Assembly: GCA_964537875.1 (NCBI GenBank)
Contig: CAZIDN010000117.1
Location: forward strand, 1 to 8,547
Length of the DNA: 8,547 nucleotides
Source of the DNA: JAPKZH01 sp964537875
GTDB taxonomy: Bacteria > Acidobacteriota > Aminicenantia > Aminicenantales > UBA4085
Direction: 5' to 3'
Shown here: in pieces, positions 5,579 to 8,547 of the stretch
Position numbering within the stretch: position 1 is the stretch's first letter
How the letters are laid out: each line of letters starts with the position of its first letter
The notes under the pieces: generated by a model
Told to the model about the DNA's origin: nothing
Seen by the model: only the letters and a program-made list of their open reading frames with translations
Database searches by the model: none
Translations under genes and position numbers: made by a program

Positions 5579-7978
5579 ATGCGAATACGCAAAATTCTTG
5601 TAACCGTTTTAGGTTTAGTGTTTGTCTTTGGCTTTTTTGTTTCCGCCTACTGCCAGCAGTTCCGCGCAGACGGCAACAAAGCCAAAAGTTATATCGAGTA
5701 CTTGGCCTCGGATCAGCTTGAGGGCCGTCAGACTTTGACACCGGGCTATCAAAAGGCGGCCGAATGGGTCGCCGCCCGATTCAAGGAATGGGGTTTAAAG
5801 CCGTGCGGGGACGGCGGGACATCTTATTTTCAAAAGGTCCCGATCGGCCGGCCCGTGACCGTGAATGCCGGGATTCCCACGCTTAACGTCGGCACTCGCG
5901 TCTTCTCTTTCGACGATGCCGATTTTACGGTGAATTCTCTGTCCACGGCCAAAACGATGGCGAAAGGCGACGTGATTTTTGCCGGCTACGGGATTTCGCT
6001 GCCGGCCAAAGGCCTAGATGAATATGCCGGCCTCAACGTTCAGGGAAAGGTCGTCTTGGTCTTCAAGGGAAATCCCGATAGTTTTGCTCAGCCCAGAGGA
6101 ATTTTCACGGAAACGACGGGCAAAGCTCCGGCTCCGATCGGCCTGACTCCCGAAGAAGTCACCGATAATGCCAAGATCAAAACTGCCTATGACAAAGGAG
6201 CTGCGGCCATCCTGCTATACAGTCCCGATCCCGCCCAAATCCCTCTTGGCGGCATGATGTTCATGGGGCCCGGCGGACAACAACAGACTTCGACTCTTGA
6301 AATCAAGCGGAATTTCCTCGTCTTCGAGCTCACCGAACGGATTTTCCGCACCATCGCCAAAAGAGACCCCCGGAAATCGACGCGGGAATTCAGCCAGGAG
6401 CTCAGTAAAATTCGTTGGGAGATCCGAAACAAAAAACCACAGTCGAAGACGTTGGGAACCGTCGTAGCCTTAAAAGGGTATGATGATATCAAAAAATACA
6501 GCGGGGATGCGCCAAACGTTATTGGCAAAATCGAAGGAACAGACCCGGTCCTGAAGAATCAATACATCGTCATCGGGGGGCATCTCGACCATCTCGGAGT
6601 CCGGGGCACGGTCGTTTACAACGGCGCGGATGATGACGCCTCCGGAGTCGCCACCGCCATGGAAGTCGCCCGAGTCCTCGGCCAGGGCGGGTTCAAGCCG
6701 AAGCGGACGATCGTCTTCGCCGGCTGGTGCGGCGAAGAAATGGGGCTTCTCGGCTCGAATCATTTCGGCACAAAGCCACCTGCCGGGATTACCATGGACC
6801 AGGTCGTGGCCAACTTCAATTGCGATATGGTCGGATTGGGAGATATTCTCGACGCACCCGGCGCCCTGAACTTTCCGGAGATCTACGAAAAAGTGATCAA
6901 GCGCGACCAGGATCCCGACGTGATCGCGGCCGTCAAACCGAGCACCGGCGGGCCGGGCGGTAGCGACCACTCGACCTTCATCACCAAGGGGATCGTATCC
7001 ATGGCCCTCATGACTAGCGGCGGCGTCGGGCACCCGGATTACCACGACAGCGGCGACGATGCCGCCAAGATCGATTCCGAGATCATGAGAAAGGTGTCCC
7101 AGTTCGTCGTCCAGGGGACGATGAATCTGGCAGAAGAGACGACCATCAACTTGATGGTTCCGGATCGCCTCTATCTCTATAATTCGCTCATGATGCGGGT
7201 CACCAACATCAATACCACCCTGCCAGGGAGCTCGTGGCGAAACACCGACATCCCGAGCAAGAGCATGCTTCTAGCCAAAATGTACGAGGCCGAAGTCGCA
7301 CGTAACGCTCAGACTCAGGCCCAGATGGTGGCAGCGATGCGCGCGGCGGGACCGATGATGTTCATGGCAGCGCCGACCCCGGCCGCGCCAGTTCAGCCGG
7401 TCCGAAAAGACGTGGCCATGGGAGTCCGGAGCGCCGTCTTCGGAGGCGACGCTAAGCTTCTCGAATTGGGCGCGAATTCGGTCGGTTTCGGCCGGGTGGA
7501 ATTCTCGGGCGATGACGGCGCGTGGGTCGTCAACGGCCGCTTGACCGATGCTGGGAAGTCGGCGATCAAGACGATGGAAGCGAACTCCATCAATGTCCAC
7601 TTGGTGAATCCCGCTGATGACCTCTTAAGCGACGTCCTGAACGCTGCGGAAAAACCGTTCGTCGTGGTCGGGACCTACAAATTGCCGGATTCGGCAAAAG
7701 CCTTGGCGGTTTCAAAAAAGGTTATTCTGAGCGTGGATTTCGATCCGAACGACGTCGAGGGGAGCATCCAAAAAGCCGATCAGGCGAAGAAGCTGATAGG
7801 AGCCGCTACGAACTTGGTCGCCTTCGTTAAGTCGACGGATAAGATCAACGACCTCGAAACCAAAAGGGCTTTCTATTTTGGGCTTATCAAAAAAGGCTGG
7901 AAAGTGGAGGAAATCAGCGCCTTCATCGGAGGCAGTTTGAGAGCTTTGGGAGGCGGGGGTCAGTTTATCCAACGGTGA
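5579..7978 (+). CDS. Secreted M28 family zinc aminopeptidase with PA-type insert and M19-like C-terminal domain
   Basis: A 799-residue exported aminopeptidase that should remove N-terminal residues from peptides using two zinc ions. The N-terminus is a signal peptide (RIRK, hydrophobic core, cleavage near SAYC-QQ; no proper lipobox). Residues about 90-290 contain a PA-type insert (GDVIFAGYGIS, GKVVLVFKGNP, KGAAAILLYSPD). The M28 core has all ligands: His335 (GGHLDHLG), bridging Asp352 (GADDDASG), catalytic Glu386 and ligand Glu387 (CGEEMGLLGS), Asp416 (NFNCDMVG) and His489 (PDYHDSGD). The core ends near 520, so about 280 residues are extra. They comprise a helical stretch, a Met/Ala/Pro-rich linker (583-607) and a domain at about 608-795 resembling the second half of M19 dipeptidases but without their metal histidines. 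AAGGAGG lies 7 nt before the ATG. The gene diverges from the M16 pair, suggesting a joint peptide-degradation role. Confidence 0.95.
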   Translation: MRIRKILVTVLGLVFVFGFFVSAYCQQFRADGNKAKSYIEYLASDQLEGRQTLTPGYQKAAEWVAARFKEWGLKPCGDGGTSYFQKVPIGRPVTVNAGIPTLNVGTRVFSFDDADFTVNSLSTAKTMAKGDVIFAGYGISLPAKGLDEYAGLNVQGKVVLVFKGNPDSFAQPRGIFTETTGKAPAPIGLTPEEVTDNAKIKTAYDKGAAAILLYSPDPAQIPLGGMMFMGPGGQQQTSTLEIKRNFLVFELTERIFRTIAKRDPRKSTREFSQELSKIRWEIRNKKPQSKTLGTVVALKGYDDIKKYSGDAPNVIGKIEGTDPVLKNQYIVIGGHLDHLGVRGTVVYNGADDDASGVATAMEVARVLGQGGFKPKRTIVFAGWCGEEMGLLGSNHFGTKPPAGITMDQVVANFNCDMVGLGDILDAPGALNFPEIYEKVIKRDQDPDVIAAVKPSTGGPGGSDHSTFITKGIVSMALMTSGGVGHPDYHDSGDDAAKIDSEIMRKVSQFVVQGTMNLAEETTINLMVPDRLYLYNSLMMRVTNINTTLPGSSWRNTDIPSKSMLLAKMYEAEVARNAQTQAQMVAAMRAAGPMMFMAAPTPAAPVQPVRKDVAMGVRSAVFGGDAKLLELGANSVGFGRVEFSGDDGAWVVNGRLTDAGKSAIKTMEANSINVHLVNPADDLLSDVLNAAEKPFVVVGTYKLPDSAKALAVSKKVILSVDFDPNDVEGSIQKADQAKKLIGAATNLVAFVKSTDKINDLETKRAFYFGLIKKGWKVEEISAFIGGSLRALGGGGQFIQR

Positions 7979-8029
7979 AGCTAAAAAAATTCTGTCTGAC
8001 GGTGTTACCAGCAGGAGAGGATGATTCTT

Positions 8030-8547
8030 ATGCTTGCCATTTCGGATAAACGGATCCTGGCTCTGTTCAAGGACTCCGACGCCCTTCTTCAAGGCCATTT
8101 CAAGCTGACCTCCGGGAAACATTCGGAGTGGTATTTTGAAAAAATCCGCCTGATCGAAAATCCCGCCGCCCTCGAGAAGATCATCGACCTTCTCGTCGAA
8201 AAAATCCGGCGCGAGAAAAAGGAGTTTGAATACGTGATCTCACCGGCCTATGGGGCTATTGCCATCGGCTTTTTAGCCGCGCTCAAGCTCGGCAAGAAAT
8301 TCGCTTTCACTCAGCGGGTCGAGGAGAAGATGTCCTTCCGGTCGGGGTTCACCGGTCTTGACGGATCGCGGGCCATCGTTGTCGAGGACATTCTGACGAC
8401 AGGGGGGTCCCTGAATGAAGTCGTGGAATGCCTGAGACAGCGGGCGATCCAGTTGGCGGGGATTTATGTCCTTGTCGACCGGACGGCCGGAGAAGTCCTG
8501 ATCGAAGGGCGGCCGGTGGGCAGCCTCCTGGCCATGAAAATCCAGGC
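8030..8547 (+). CDS. pyrE: Orotate phosphoribosyltransferase (3' end cut by window)
   Basis: PyrE joins orotate to PRPP to make orotidine 5'-monophosphate in cytoplasmic pyrimidine synthesis. The visible 172 residues show the N-terminal GHFKLTSGKHS segment (22-32), the SPAYGAIAIGF segment (71-81), the flexible-loop region QRVEEKMSFRSGF (95-107) with Lys100 and Arg104, and the PRPP-binding motif VVEDILTTGGS (117-127) with its acidic pair Glu119-Asp120. The family runs to about 180-210 residues, so only a short tail is missing. Start choice: the ATG at 8030 has GAGG 9 nt upstream. An in-frame ATG at 8021 is only 3 nt from AGGAG and would add MIL. The gap after the M28 gene is about 50 nt without a terminator hairpin, so read-through is possible, but no functional link is implied. 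Confidence 0.93.
   Translation, partial: MLAISDKRILALFKDSDALLQGHFKLTSGKHSEWYFEKIRLIENPAALEKIIDLLVEKIRREKKEFEYVISPAYGAIAIGFLAALKLGKKFAFTQRVEEKMSFRSGFTGLDGSRAIVVEDILTTGGSLNEVVECLRQRAIQLAGIYVLVDRTAGEVLIEGRPVGSLLAMKIQ

Noticed and set aside
5636..5656. Lipoprotein signal in the M28 protein (Cys25 after a hydrophobic segment)
   Set aside because: The residues before the Cys are SAY. A lipobox needs a small residue at -1 and usually Leu or Val at -3, so ordinary signal peptidase cleavage is more likely.
6470..7045. 191-codon minus-strand open frame inside the M28 gene
   Set aside because: It lies antisense to the conserved M28 catalytic core, and its translation (His/Asp/Gly-rich) resembles no family. 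It is a shadow of the GC-rich codons.

Overview
The window comes from a bacterium with moderately GC-rich coding DNA. Three secreted metallopeptidases carry Sec-type signal sequences, which suggests a Gram-negative-type cell that degrades peptides outside the cytoplasm. The pairing of M16 and M28 peptidases, and their style, recalls Acidobacteriota or Aminicenantota-like genomes. That placement is a weak inference from gene content, not from a marker gene.

Layout: (1) Positions 2-73 hold the tail of a plus-strand reading frame of unknown identity. (2) On the minus strand, perR (2030-1542) and katA (1545-88) overlap by 4 nt. They form a peroxide-response operon with a near-consensus promoter and a candidate PerR box just upstream of perR. 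(3) Also on the minus strand, two M16 peptidase genes lie in tandem. The first (5304-3763) has the intact HxxEH zinc motif. The second (3733-2222) has lost that motif but keeps the R/Y pair, as expected for the two halves of an M16B heterodimer. (4) Positions 5305-5578 form a divergent control region with a sigma70-like promoter on each strand and three symmetric elements. (5) On the plus strand, a secreted M28 aminopeptidase (5579-7978) carries a PA-type insert and an extra C-terminal domain that reads like a degenerate half of an M19 (renal dipeptidase) barrel. (6) pyrE (8030 onward, cut by the window end) encodes orotate phosphoribosyltransferase.

How the genes fit together: the two M16 proteins probably cut peptides in the periplasm or at the envelope. 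The M28 enzyme would trim the products from the N-terminus. Because these genes diverge from one short control region, shared regulation is plausible but unproven. PerR would sense peroxide through metal-catalysed oxidation and release its own operon, raising catalase. pyrE is a housekeeping pyrimidine gene with no evident functional link.

I see no CRISPR array, tRNA, rRNA, insertion sequence or defence system. No clearly new multi-gene system is visible. The most unusual items are the M19-like tail of the M28 protein and the symmetric elements of the divergent promoter region.
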